The notes: generated by a model not told the origin, from the letters alone. 64,000 nt of DNA from Flaveria trinervia (GCA_025506515.1 CM046454.1:66120445-66184444); one strand, 5' to 3'; positions 25,010 to 37,640 are shown, counted from the first letter of the stretch. Program-made: numbers and translations.

Positions 25010-25690
25010 AAACGACTGAAGGATTAGGTGTTAGTCATCAGTAGTTTTAAACGACTGTTGACATGGTATTACCCTTTCAGACGTTGAAGCAGCTGAAGTC
25101 GTGGTGTTAGGCATCAGTAGTTAGAAAACTACTGAAAACCATGGTTTTGACTTCAGATGATGAAACAACTGAGGACTTGGTGTTTGTCATCAGTAGTTGT
25201 GAAACTACTGAAGACAGTGGTTTTGTCATCATTGTTGTAAACAGCTGAAGACTTGGTATTAGTCATCAGTAGTTATAAAACTACTGAAGACATGGTTTTG
25301 CTTCAGTTGTTTAGAATGAAACAGCAGTTGTAGAAACAATTGAAGAGAAAGTTCTCTTCAGTAGTTTTCGTCAATTCATAGCCTTTTAGCTGTTTCATAC
25401 TGTCCTCAACACTTACTCATCAGGCTTTGCATCTGCTTTTCAGGTGTTTCATAGGACGTCAGTACTTATCTGTTTGTACTGATTTCAGTAGTTGTAACTA
25501 CATCAGTAGTTGTAACTACATCAGTAGTTGTAACTACATCAGTAGTTTGGAACAGATAAAGTACTTCAGTACTTGTGAGGCATTTGGCCGTCAGTAGTTA
25601 TAAAAACTTCTGAAGGGGAAAGGACTCATCAGTACTTATATGTGACATGGGTACCAATGATCATCAGGAATTATTACTGAAATCATCAGT
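25010..25690 (-). repeat. dyad-repeat cluster in the pol to third-ORF spacer, element 1
   Basis: Many copies of CATCAGTAGTT, AACTACTGAAG and CTTCAG, the same vocabulary as the LTR. At 25484-25555 an 18 bp unit (CATCAGTAGTTGTAACTA) is tandemly repeated almost four times. Each unit contains the dyad GTAGTTGTAACTAC. Confidence 0.85.
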
Positions 25691-25699
25691 AGTTGTCAC

Positions 25700-28600
25700 T
25701 TATTCTAGCTGCAGCATACCAAGCCTTAACACAAGGTTTTGGAAAGTAGAACTATCCAAAGGCTTAGTACAAATATCTGCAAGCTCATCAGCACTAGGCA
25801 CAAACTTAGGATCAATCAGACCTTTTTCAAAACAATCCCGAATAAAATGATGTCTGATCTCTATATGTTTGGTCCTAGAGTGCTGGACTGGATTTTTGAC
25901 AATACACAGAGCTGAAGCACTATCCATTAATAATGGAGTCTTAGTCTCTGTAATGCCATAATCCAGAAGTTGGTTTTGAAGCCAGAGTACTTGAGAAGTA
26001 CAGCTTGCAGCAGCAATGTACTCGGCCTCAGCAGTTGATGTAGCAACAGATGTTTGTTTCTTACTCTGCCAAGAAATCAAACAGTTGCCGAGGAATTGAC
26101 AACCACCAGAAGTTGACTTTCTAGTTAACTTGCACCCTGCATAGTCACTATTTGAAAAAGCAACTAATTTGCAAGAGTGTCCAGTGGAATACTATAAACC
26201 CAGAGATTGTGTACCTTGCAAATATCTAAAGATTCTCTTGACTGCAATCAATGAGACTCTTTAGGAGCAGCCTGAAATCTAGCACAAACACATGTAGCAA
26301 ACATAATATCTGGTCTAGAAGCTGTTAAATACATCAGGACCCAATCATACATCTGTAAAGTGTTTCATCAACAGCTTTACCTTTCTGATCAACATCCAGT
26401 TGTGTGGTGTTGCACATGGGAGTAAAACAGGGCTTACAGTTTTGTAAATCAAACTTATTCAAAAGATCTTTTGTATATTTTGACTGATGAATAAAGGTTC
26501 CATCAGCCTTTTGTTTAATTTGCAAACCTAGAAAGAACTGTAATTCTCCCATTGCACTCATTTCAAACCTCTTTTTCATTAATATTGTAAAATCATCACA
26601 CAACTGGGGATCAGAGGATGCAAAAATGATATCATCAACATAAATATGAACAAGTAGCTTATGCCGATCCACCTTCTTAACAAACAAAATTTTATCAATG
26701 GAGCCTCTGGTGAAATTATTCTTAAGGAGAAAAGTAGAAAGTGTCTCATACCAGGCTCTAGGAGCTTGTTTCAACCCATAAAGAGCCTTATCAAGTTTAT
26801 ACACCCATTCAGGATGTTTATTATCCTCAAAGCCTGGTGGTTGACACACATAAACTTCTTCCTTTATTTTACCACATAAAAATGCACTTTTGACATCCAT
26901 TTGAAAAACTTTGAGATTGTGGAATGCAGCATAGGCTAAAACAATCTGATTGCCTCTAGTCTGGCTACAGGGGCAAAGGTTTCATCATAGTCAATACCTT
27001 CTTCTTGTGAAAACCCCTGTACAACCAGTCTAGCCTTGTTCTTAACAATAAGCCCATTTTCATCAGTTTTATTCCTAAACACCCATTTAGTGCCTATTGC
27101 ACACTTACCTGGGGGAAGAGGAACCAGTTCCCACACTTGCTGTTTCTTGAACTGAAGTAGCTCAAGCTGCATAGCTTCAACCCATCCATTGTCTCTCAAA
27201 GCAACATGGTAGTTCTTTGGCTCTAGCTGACTGATGAAGAGAGCATAGAAGCAGAAGTTAGACAATTGACTTCTTGTTGAAACACCAGCATTGATATCAC
27301 CAATAATCTGAGACATGGGGTGATTCTTCAGTTCTTGATTAACAATGAGATCTGTGCAAGTGTTTGTAGAACCTTCAACAGCAGCAGATGTTGATGTAGA
27401 CTCTTGAAACCAAGAATTAGATGGTAACTCAAAAGATGTAGAGGAAACAGAGATCTCATCAGCATTTGTGTGGATGGAACTGCTGAAGCTACAGGAACAT
27501 CAAATTAGCAGACACAGGCAGTTGGTCACTAAACTTGAATAGGTGAGTATTGATATTATCATCATCATCATCAATACCACCAGATGGAAGACATGCTGCA
27601 GAAGATGATTTATCCACAGGATCTGCAACAGCTGGAGGTTGATAAGGAACATATTGCAGTATGTCCTAATCAAACAACTCCACAGGGTTTTGTGGAATCT
27701 TGTCCAAAGGAGATTCATTAAACTTACATGCAAAGTCTCTTCAACTATCTTTGTTCTGCAGTTGAAGACTCTGTATGCCTTGCAAGTAGATGAATAACCA
27801 ACAAAATACCCTGCATCCACCTTAGGATTAAATTTATAGCGTTGATCCTTTGTTTTGAGAATAAAACAGGGACACCCAAATGCTTTGAAAAATGAAATTA
27901 GAAGAGCCAAGTGATGGAGAACTTCATATGGAGTCTTCATCAACCTCTGATTTACTAAAACTCTATTTTGCACATAGCAAGCTGTGTTAACAGCTTCAGC
28001 CCAAAAGGTCAGTGGCAAACCAGAGTCAGCCAGCATGGACCTTGCAGCTTTAATGAGGGTCCTGTTCTTTCTCTCCACTACTCCATTTTGCTCTGGAGTC
28101 CTTGGGATGCTAAACTGCCTTTTGATTCCATTTGAAAGATAAAAATCATCAAGTGTATGGTTTCTGAATTTAGTTCCATTGTCACTCCTAATACACTTGA
28201 CTGGAAGGGAATACTGCTTCTCAATATACAACACAAAGTGAATAATCTTCTGAGCAACCTCATCCTTTGAATGTAGAAAGAAAGTCCATACAAATCTGGA
28301 GTAATCATCCACAATTACCAGACAGTATTTCTTCTTTGCCATGCTCATTACTCTCATAGGACCAAATAGATCCATATGCAGTAATTGCAAGCAGGCAGTG
28401 GACTTAGGCTCTTCAATAGGAGGGAATGAGACTTTGTGCTGTTTTCCTTTTAAACAAGCAGTGCAGGTTTCATCACAGTGGAACTCTTTTATTGGTAAGC
28501 CTCTGACTAAACTATTGTGGATAAGCTGATTCATGTTTTTGAAATTAACATGACCCAGCCTTCTGTGCCACAGTTTAGATTCTTGAGAAGAGGCTTTGGA

Positions 28601-29037
28601 AAATAGGCAAGGATTGCCTCTGAGATCTATTTTCTTGGAAAGATCTAAGGCATACACTCTTCCTGTCCTGTTGGCTCTCAGGAGAGTGTGATCATCCAAC
28701 ACCTTATCAATCAAATGTAGAACTTTGGATGACAGAATCCTACAGTTCTGACTGTGAAAAGAGCAACATGGCCTTTATCATACATTTGACTGACACTCAA
28801 GAGATTGTACTTGAGATTTTCCACATGATTAACATCATCAAACTTGATTTCTCCATTGGAGACAAAGCCATTTCCAATGATGTAACCCCTAGCATCATTG
28901 CCAAAGGAACAAAGCCCTTCTTTCCTTGAGAGTAGTCATGAAGAAGAGAACTGTTCCCAGTCATGTGCATAGATCCCCCACTGTCTACATACCAGATGCT
29001 ACTTTGGCATGTTGGAGAACTCTACAATAATAAACAA
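25700..29037 (-). pseudogene. pol: copia pol: protease, integrase, reverse transcriptase, RNase H
   Basis: Read on the minus strand: an aspartic protease site WYVDSGGSMHMTG near 28970-29000. Integrase (about 28600-27690) has the zinc-binding WHRRLGH..CTACLKGK, catalytic-core motifs HMDLFGP and RSDNGTKF, and TPEQNGVVERKNRTL. Reverse transcriptase (about 27200-26340) includes MDVKSAFLCG and the active site YVDD. RNase H (26080-25700) includes SVATSTAEAEYIA and ends with the stop at 25700. The domain order is that of Ty1/copia. Frameshifts occur near 28900, 28715, 27740, 26940 and 26300, so no functional polyprotein can be made. Confidence 0.92.
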
Positions 29038-31888
29038 TCAGTTAGTTTTGGAGACCCAAACCTTTTTGGTTTTGGGCCTGGTCTCATCAATAGATGGTAA
29101 ACTAACAGGTTTATTAGAAACAACAGCCTGAGAGGAAGAAGATGGTGAAGAAGAGGAATCCTTTGGCTTGGACCTCCTTTTCTGTGGTTTCAACATAGGA
29201 GCATCTAATTGGTTAACTCTTCCCATAGATGTTGAACCATCATAACCAGCTGTGTCTGATTTTGTGATAAAGCTTTCAGCTCATCAGACACATTGCCAGT
29301 GGAGTTTGATAAGTTCCTATGTTGCACATTCTTCTTCTGAGCACTCTCAGCTGTCACCTGTTTAACCCCTTCCTTTTTGGATTTTTTTGAGGACTTAAGG
29401 GTTACAGGATTTGATGTTGCTGATACAAATATGGTCTCAAACTCAGTTTTCATTTTTACCATTTTCTCTTAATTTCTTCTTTATGTTTGAGTTTGGAACC
29501 TCTTTTGTACCAGCAATCATCTGTAAGATGATTGAACAAACCACATACTTCACATGGTTTCTTCTTCATCTTAGGTTGATCATCAACTAAAGAGGGTGAA
29601 GCAACTGAAGACTTGCTCTTCAGTGCTTCGGAAGCATTGTTTGCTTTCTTGACTTCCTCTTTAGTAGTCTTCAAACTCTTTCTACTGACAGTTTTCTTCT
29701 TTTCAGTACTGGCAGTAGTTGGAGTTTGAACTTCAGGTGTTAAATCTTGCTCTCTAGTCCTTTCAGGACTTTCAGAATTAACTCTTGAGTTGATCAACTC
29801 ATTGATCATGTGAGTGTCAGCATTTGAACCACCAACATCAGCTGATAGGTTCTGAGAGGGCTTGGTGCTGACTTCTACTTCTGATTGTGCTGTATCAAAA
29901 AGTAGATCACATGATGAGATGGATTGGTTATTACTCTCACCATCAGATTCTACCTCTGCTCTGGGAGTAAAATCTGTAGGTGGAGCAGTGTGATTGTAGC
30001 CAATGCGAAACTTCACATTGGAAGCAGATTGCTTACTAAGAAGCATTTCAAAACCTTTGCATGATTGTACCCATCTATCACACTCTACCTGGGTAACTGC
30101 AAGGGTTTCTTTGAGATCTTTATACTTATCTAGAAGTATCTCTTCCCTAGCCTTATCATCAGTTATTTGGCATTTAAGTTTGTAAATCTCATCATTCTTA
30201 TCATTAAGCACAGACTCAAATTCAGCTTTGCTTTTGGAAATTATTTGTTCTAGCTCAATGTTCTTGTTGATTAAAGCTACATTTGCTTCTCTAATAGATG
30301 CAAATGCTGCTATGCATGTTTCAGAACATAATTTAGCTTTTGCCTCAGAGGATACCTATGATACCTTTGGTGTAGAGGCATTAGTGGATGAGGTATCAAC
30401 AGAATCCAAAGCCATAAGAGCTAGATTTCCAAAGGGACTTTCACCACCATGTTGACCAGCACCTGAGAACAATTGTTCATGACCAGACAAGTCATCTGGT
30501 AAACTGCTCCAGTCACAACTCCTGGGGTGAAGAAGTTGTGTTGTTGAGGTTGAGTTTGTTGATGAGATTGGGAAGGTGTGGTTCAGGCAATGCTTGTGGT
30601 TGTTGTGCAATTAGAGCTTGAACAGGATTTGGTTGAGGCATATAATAGCAGGGATAAGGATATGACATTTGACCCTGGGAACTAAGTATGCAGGAGATCT
30701 AGGATGTGAATGATGACCAGAACCAGCAGGATGTTGCCCTTTGTTTTGTGGACTATTACTAGGAAAAGTCACAAAGGGTGCAGAAGAATTAGATCCAGTT
30801 GATCTACACTCTCTTGTAAAGTGTCCCAGCCTTTGGCATTTGTGACACCTCAACTTACTCTTGTCAAAACCAACTTGGTTTTGCCAGAGAGTCCAGGAAA
30901 TTTCCTGCCAGTTCTCTTATAGAACTTCTGAGATCTGATATTAATCAATGCCATTTGGCTCAGAATATCCATCTCTTCTAGATCATCATCAGCTATTCCT
31001 TTCAAATCATCCATAATGAAGCATAGATTGTCACTATTACTGCCAGAATAACTCTCAATACCACAAATGCATGATCAGAACTATTTGAAGAGAAATCAAT
31101 ATGCTCATCATAATTGCTTTCAGATGCAGCATATTCTGACTCATGACAAACCAAGGCAGTATTCCCTGGTACAAAGTCATCAGTGAGCTTTCCTGATGAG
31201 GACAGTTTCCTCTTCTGCTCTATCTCTCTTTCGAATGTAAGCAGTTTCCCATGAAGTTGGGTGAGAGATAGGCCATCCAGATTTGCACTGGAGCGTAGGA
31301 CAATAGTGTATGTGTCCCATCTCTCAGGCAGTGATCTGAGGAACCTGTTGTTCATCTGGCTATTGTGTATTCCTGTTTCACCATTTTCAGCTCAGAGATC
31401 AAGCAGGAAAAGTGCTCAAACTGTTGAGTCAGTGTCTCACCCTTTCTATGAGAGAATGTCTCATATTGTTGGGCAAGGATTTCTCTGTTGTTTGCTAAGA
31501 CCTCATCTGTGCTACCGAATTGTTCCTTCAGGGCATTCTAGAGATCATGAGCAGTTTCATGATGCATAAGCCCTGAATAGATTTCATTAGGCAGTGCCAT
31601 GGCGAGAATTCCATGGGCTTTAGCATCAATCTCAAATAGTTTCCGATCTTCATCAGAGTATTGTTCCTTCTTCTTCGGAACCATTTGATTGGTTTCCGGA
31701 TTGTTCACCATAGGCTTATGTGGTCCATGTACCACAGATGTCCAACAACCTGAACTGTTAACAGACAGGTGATGAAGCATTCTTCGTTGCCATATGTTAT
31801 ACTCGGTCCTAACCAGCATTGGAGGCTTGGTTGAGGAACCGGTATTGTGAGGATCATTAGAAGGAGTAGTCATCTTAGATTCAATCAA
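29038..31888 (-). pseudogene. gag: copia gag, long, with two zinc knuckles
   Basis: It starts at MIESKMTT (31888; a second Met at 31873 is also possible), 0.2 kb below the primer-binding site. The capsid part spans about 31800-31180 and includes NNRFLRSLPERWDTY. One CCHC zinc knuckle (CHKCQRLGHFTREC) is at about 30800-30850. A second, CEVCGLFNHLTDDC, is at about 29510-29560, separated by a charged coiled-coil-like stretch. The basic, serine-rich tail ends near 29038. A nonsense codon interrupts it at 31538 and frameshifts lie near 31360, 31000 and 30600. A long gag with extra C-terminal sequence is known for Sireviruses. Confidence 0.85.
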
Positions 31889-32084
31889 ATTCGTTTAAGC
31901 TAAAACAGATTTAGAACAAAACGCAACAACCAATTGAACCAAAAAAGATCTCAAAGTAAATGAACGAAAGCGACAGAAATTCAATAATCTATAACCAGTT
32001 CTTGCGAATACGCTAATTCAATCAAACACAGATATCAATTAGCAGTTTCAATGATCAATTGTTAGATCGATCAATGATTAACCA

Positions 32085-32096
32085 GCTCTGATACCA
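32085..32096 (-). other. primer-binding site, copia element 1
   Basis: The minus strand reads TGGTATCAGAGC two bases inside the 5' LTR, complementary to initiator methionine tRNA. It fixes the minus orientation. Confidence 0.9.
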
Positions 32097-32098
32097 CT

Positions 32099-32989
32099 TG
32101 TTAGATCAGAGATCTATGTTTGATTGATTAGAGAGTAAGCAGTGGAATTCGAACAATGAATTAGCCAATTCACAAGAACGAAACGATATTCAATGAAGAA
32201 CAAAGACGGTTATAGAGAGAGAATTCTGCAAATGTATTTCATTCAATATTCGCTTTCGTGGTAACAAAATGTCACACTTACAATTAGGTCGACCCTCTTA
32301 TATAAGAGATGTGACGTCTGCTGATGTCACTTGATAGTGACATCTAACAGAATTATTCCAACTGAAACACAACTACTAAAGATGTCAAAACAGCTGACAT
32401 CTCCTTACAAAAATGCTAAGTGTTATCAGTTGTTATAACTACTGAAAAACATAAAACTACTGAAACTACAACGACTGAAGAACAAACTCTTCAGTCGTTT
32501 TACAAAACTACTGAAAGTAAAAAATATAAAACTACTGATATCACAACTACTGAAGAAGTACTCTTCAGCTATGTGACAAACTACTGAAACTTCAGTACTT
32601 GATCTTCAGACTTGAACTTCAGACGTTTCATCAGCTGATGACTTCAGTAGATATCATCAGCTGATGTCTTCAGTCTTTGTCTTCAGACTTTGTACATCAG
32701 TGTTGATCTTCAGCACTTGTAAACTCTTCAGCTGTTGTACTTCAGTACTTTGAACTTAAGCTTCAGCACTTGTGTTCTTTAGCTGTTCAGCTTCAGCACT
32801 TGTGTTCTTCAGCTGTTCAGCTTCAGCACTTGTGTTCTTCAGCTGTTAAAGTCTTCAACAGTTGATCTTCAGCTGTTGAAGTCTTCAGCACTTGTCAAAC
32901 TGCTGATGAAGCTTTCAACAGTTGTCGTGATATCATGTGGGACTTAGAGGTTTTCTGATCTTTGGCTCATTGGTTCTTTTGGTCCAACA
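32099..32989 (-). repeat. 5' LTR of copia element 1
   Basis: An 891 bp LTR matching 17710-18604 with scattered substitutions and 1 bp indels. The TATA box (TATATAAG, minus strand, 32297-32304) sits in a perfect 14 bp palindrome CTCTTATATAAGAG. The CTTCAG/ACTACTGAA cluster (32340-32930) lies upstream of it, in U3. Confidence 0.92.
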
Positions 32990-32994
32990 TGTAT

Positions 32995-34121
32995 GATGTT
33001 GTATGAATTGGCATGATGTATGTTTTGTATGTATGATGATGCCCTATATTATGATGTTGACTGTGTATGTTGATGTTCCTTATTATTATGTATGATTATT
33101 TTCCCTTGGCTTTACGTGGAATGTTAATGAATGAAATGAAAGTATTATGTAATGTAAAGTGGAAATAACGAAAAGAGGAACGTAACGAAAGAATGCATGC
33201 ATTAATGAATGAACGAATGTAAGAAAGGCTTGCAAGCAAATGTATGAAGGTTCACACCCAATGAAGGGTGTTAGCTCAACTGTGTGCGGGTTAGCTACCC
33301 CAAAAGGATGCACACAGGGGTCCAATCTTTGTGGTTGACCATATGTATGGGATCCTTGCCGCTTGCCCTAGGTGCTGGAGTCAGCTTCGGGCACAATGTT
33401 CAAGGTCTATGATAGACCTCAGGCCCAGTAACCAGCTTCGTGCACAATGTTCAGGGTACAGCATATGGCATTGATCCTGAATGAAAGAGAAAAGATAAGT
33501 GGTGAATGTACTTGCCCTAGGTACTGGAGTCAGCTCCGTACCCAATATTCGAGGTCTATGAAAGACCTCAGGCCCAGTTACCAGCTTCGTACACAATGTT
33601 CGGGGTAATGTACTTGTTAGCGAAAGAAATGAACGTACGAATGAAAGTCAGAAAGTATGAATGAATGTGAATGATAATGACGTACGGTGAATGAATGAAA
33701 GTTAAGGAATGAATGATGAAGATAATAACGATATTATCTATGTGTACGTATGATGTATGATCACATGTAAAAGTAACAAATGGTTTTAATGAAAGTAAAT
33801 TATGTTTTATTATAAAACTAGAACTCTCTTAGCAACGCTGACTTTTATGTGTTTCCAGTTGGCAGGTAATGTTGCTGAGGATGGCACAGGGCGGCTACTC
33901 AGCTCTTTTGGGTGGCATTCTTTTGATTAATATTTTTGCATTGTAATGTGAACGAACGATGTATTGAAATGAATGATTGTATTAATTTGCAAAAGCATTT
34001 GTAATGATATGAAAAGTCATTTTTATGTTTCCGATGCAATACTTTATTGAAGTCAATGTAATTATATGTTTTATGTGCAATGGTTTACTAGTTGTAAGCG
34101 TCCCGGGAACGGGGCCTTACA
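32995..34121 (+). repeat. rest of partial 3' LTR, gypsy copy A
   Basis: It matches the 5' LTR from about 13738 to its end at 14864, finishing GGGGCCTTACA, then the TCGTG duplication. The reverse-strand frames at 33086-33325 and 33381-33596 are artefacts shared with the other LTR copies. Confidence 0.9.
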
Positions 34122-34720
34122 TCGTGTTGCCTCCTAATTAGCACTAAGTCTTTGAAGTGTTCAACCGGACTTTTTCCTAAACCTTACATATTGGTCATGT
34201 AAGCAGGTGATCTTATTAAAAAGCTCACTTACTCGCCATTGTTATTCACGTCTTTTCCTTCCTTGTACTGTTTCAAGCGATGTCCATTCACAATTTGCTT
34301 GGTGCAATCCTTAGGGTCTTCAATTTTAATATCGCTTAATCTTTTGACTCGTATCAATTCATAGTAAGGCCATCCATTTTCTTTTTAGCTTCTTGGTGAG
34401 CATCTTCAACCATGAATTCTATAACCAACTTTATGGTACTTCAAAGTTTTCTTCCTTAATTTAGCATTATGGACTTCTTTCATCTTTGCCTTGTATGCAA
34501 ATGTTGTCTCAAATGCCTCATTTATGAGTTGATCAAGTTCATTTAAGCTTAATTTCCTCGTAGTACCTGTAGTATCATAATCAAGATTACCATTCTTAAT
34601 TACCCATAAAGCACGATATGCTTGTTCTAAAGTTTAGATATCCTTTTATGTAAACCACATGATAAGTGGTAGAACCAATAGGGGTCTTAAGTTCCGCGTG
34701 ATAAGCCCATAAGGCATAGT

Positions 34721-35502
34721 TTGATTTTTATAAGGTTTATATTTAAAGGTTGATGCAACCAAAGCAATTAAAGAGCTTTCAGCATGCATGCATGAAGTGC
34801 AGAGTAAAGTTAATTTGAACATTTTAAACAACTCAAAGGAAATAAGCTAAGTGTAAAATCATCCAAAGGCAATTGACAGAATCTTCTGAAGCCAAAGATG
34901 AAGTCTTTTGAATCTTCAGAGACAAAGTCTTTTGAAGCCAAAGACTGATTTCTTTCGAAGACAGAGGAGACATGCTTTATCTGATCGACAAAAAGCTGAA
35001 CAACTTTCCACTGCCACCTCTGAAGACTTACCAACTTAGATAAGTTAGTGAAAAGGTCCATGCTTTTGTCAACTGTAGATTGTGATAATTGGTTTGCAAC
35101 TTTATACTTTTATACCTTTTATTCTTTTTGTAATATATTAGGCTATGAGCTATGGCCTGTTATAGTCACAAGTCAAAAGACAATCTGCCTTTTGACTATA
35201 CATTGATCTTGTTGTTTAGATTAGTGTTTTTAGCTGGTTTTTAAAGTATAGCCAACTGTAGGATGTAGTATAAAGTGTCTCAAGTACTTGTATTTATCTT
35301 TATGCTTTGTAACACCTATAAAAGAACTTTAGAGCAATATACAACATTCTTGAAAACCAAATATTATCTTGTTTTACTTCTTAATTTTGTCTCATATTCA
35401 CTTGTGTTCATAGTGTCATCAACAAAAACCCGGTTTCCTATTTGATCTATTAAGTGTTTTAAATCTTTTCTCATTGCGAAACTATATCATTGACCCCCTT
35501 CA
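34721..35502 (+). mobile_element. solo LTR inside the antisense gypsy integrase
   Basis: A 782 bp insert splits the integrase reading between its KLQD and ALWAYH segments and is flanked by ATAGT on both sides (34716-34720, 35503-35507). It ends in CA, and TG lies one base inside its start. A TATA box (CCTATAAAAGAAC, about 35318) and CTTCAGAAGAC-like motifs mark it as an LTR in plus orientation. The same family recurs at 55227-56220 on the minus strand. The frames at 34646-34831 and 34810-35061 are not genes. Confidence 0.7.
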
Positions 35503-36308
35503 ATAGTCCTGCAATTTTGTTGACCAATCCTTATGATCTGACCGTACCATTATTTGTAAAATTTATTTAATTTTCTTATTTGATACTTTCACTTGGCCAC
35601 TCGTTTGAAGGTAGTATGGTGTTGCTATCCGATGATTTACACCAACATGTTTTAATAGGTTACTAAACTGAAAATTTTCAAATGAGATCCCCCATCACTT
35701 ATAATTACACGGGGAAGACCAAGTCATGAGAAATATTACTTTGAAAAAATTTGCACACAATGTTATGGTCATTGGTTCTATTAGCAATTGCCTCAACCCA
35801 CTTTATAGTCAACTACCAAAAGAATGTACAAAATGGCATACAAAATTAAGAATGGGCCTATAACTTCAATTCCCCTAATATCAAAGATGTCGATTATGAA
35901 AATTGATTATATGAGCATTTTATTTCTTTTTGTTTCGATATACTTCAACTGTTTAATTGTATCGATTAAGGGAATATAGATTTTAACTTGCTTGAAAATT
36001 TCCCTAATATCTTCCTATTGAGGACCTATACTATTTGAAAGATTTGATATTTCTGGGTTTCCTGTTGAGGACCTCCGCATCCATGTCCTTAGATTTAGAT
36101 AACTCATTGTTAGAAATCAATTTTGGTGTAGCTTGAAAGGTTATTTTTTGGTTTTCTGACTAGGACCACCTTCAACTCACTTTTTTAGGTTTTCTAACTA
36201 GGACATCTTTGTTTCCATACACTCTACCGGATTGAAGGATACTTACCTGGCTAATGTTTGCACCCTTTTCACTTCATGCGCTAGATGTTTGAGTTTGAGG
36301 ATTTACAA

Positions 36309-36390
36309 TTGTGTCATTAGGCAGCTTGCCCAGATTCCATCTCGGTTGTGTCATTAGGCAGCTTGCCCAGATTCCATCTCGGTTGTGTCA
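36309..36390. repeat. 37 bp tandem duplication
   Basis: A 37 bp unit starting TTGTGTCATTAGGCAGC is present twice, perfectly, with a third partial start. It sits within the decayed gypsy gag/pol boundary and looks like a recent slippage or repair event. Confidence 0.9.
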
Positions 36391-37640
36391 TCTCTTTTGC
36401 TATTTTCCCAACTTGCTTATCTAGTGCTTCCATTATTATATCCCTTGCCTGGTTATCATTCTTTATCTTTCTAAGGAAATCTATGATTTCTAATGAGTTG
36501 CTTTGTCCTTCTTGTTCAACATTTAGTTTATACTTTCTTTGTATTCTTTATTATATCATCCTTGATTATAGCTTTGTTTCTTATATGTAGGTTATAGATT
36601 CTTGTATGATTGACCTTCATGGTTTGGTACCTGAAAATAAGGATTAGATTGGTTAGCTTTGTTACTATACTTAAAGTTCAGATGATTACACAAACCTAGA
36701 TGATATATATTAGAATCATATGATATTGTTTTTGGTCACATATACTTGGTTGACCTCCTCGTTAGCTTGGCCCAACTGGCATTGGACAATACTTAACTAT
36801 ATGTCCTAAATCGTCACATCCTTCACACACTACAAAAACTTCACTACCCAAATATACTCCATTTCCTCTATTGCAGTCAAACTTCCCGATTGGTGTTACA
36901 ACATTTTATTAGCTCTCTTTAATTGTTATAACCTATTAATGGCACTAATAGTTCCTGCAAATCTTACAATCATATGATTTTTCTTCCTAGTAGATTAAGC
37001 TTGCCTCTTTGAATTCACCATATATTTTCCAAGATTTCTCAATCTACTTAAACATGACTAGATAGAAAGGTTCTGCTCATAGTAGAATTCACATCCTGAA
37101 TTTCATTAGTAGATAGGACATCATAAAACTTACCTATGAGCTCCTATTATGGAATGCCATGATGAGGGCCATTCCTAAACAATTGCTTGACTTATTTCCA
37201 TGTTTTATAGCAAAGATCACCAATTGTTGTTAGAAATTCCAAATGTTAGCTCTACCATCACTTGTTCATTGATGTGTGTAAAACTCTTCTATAAATTGTT
37301 GTTGCATATCTCCCAAGTATAGATGCTTATGGATGTCAAGGACAAGAATCATTGCTTTGCAGCATCCTTAAATGTGAATTGGAACAAAACTAATTTGCAC
37401 AAACCCATCACCCGAAATGAATAAGGTATGACTTAACCTACATCTTTATTGAATCTTTAACAGGAACAAAATTGAGCATGTGATTAGGATGATAATAATG
37501 TTGGAAATTCTTTGGAATGCTAGAAATCCGTCAATTTTTATCCTTGATTGCTACTATGAAAGTTGTTTTTTATTTTAGGTTAATCTCCTTTTAAATCCTT
37601 TCATTTTAGGACAAAGTATGTCAAAATGCAATGCCTGAGG

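Larger units (their letters stand above)
17710..32989 (-). mobile_element. Sirevirus-like Ty1/copia element 1
   Basis: The element lies on the minus strand between TGTAT duplications (17705-17709, 32990-32994). Order on the minus strand: 5' LTR (32989-32099), primer-binding site, gag, protease, integrase, reverse transcriptase, RNase H (ending 25700), spacer, a third long ORF (24913-18820), polypurine tract, 3' LTR (18604-17710). Integrase before reverse transcriptase marks it as copia. Without the solo LTR inside it, it is about 12.5 kb. The size, the long gag and the extra ORF after pol fit Sireviruses (SIRE/Maximus lineage). The LTRs differ at only a small share of positions by eye, so insertion is fairly recent, yet every ORF is broken. 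Confidence 0.9.
12656..34121 (+). mobile_element. Ty3/gypsy copy A (chromovirus-like), nested host
   Basis: This element runs from TGTAACACCC at 12656 to CCTTACA at 34121 and is flanked by the 5 bp direct repeat TCGTG (12651-12655, 34122-34126). It holds a full 5' LTR, a primer-binding site, degraded gag, protease and part of integrase, then a partial 3' LTR. That LTR is split by a copia insertion at 17710-32989. Two deletions are visible against copy B (39856-49164): one removes reverse transcriptase, RNase H and the integrase N-terminus near 17152, and the other removes the pol end plus the front of the 3' LTR near 17660. The perfect duplication shows both ends are original. Confidence 0.9.
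34127..37640 (-). mobile_element. degraded antisense Ty3/gypsy host element (Athila/Tat-like)
   Basis: Minus-strand translation, in element order: gag-like text near 37600-37050. A CCHC knuckle CEGCDDLGHIVKYC is at 36786-36827. Integrase core pieces follow at about 35900-35510 (ILLVVDY, WVEAIA, VIISDGGSH, QTSGQVKVSN). After a solo-LTR interruption come ALWAYH, KTPIG and YKAKM segments (34733-34300) and the GGAGGCAAC end of pol. Reverse transcriptase is not seen, so it was deleted or is beyond recognition. Stops are frequent; this is the oldest layer in the stack. Assignment to Athila/Tat rests on recalled motifs. Confidence 0.7.
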
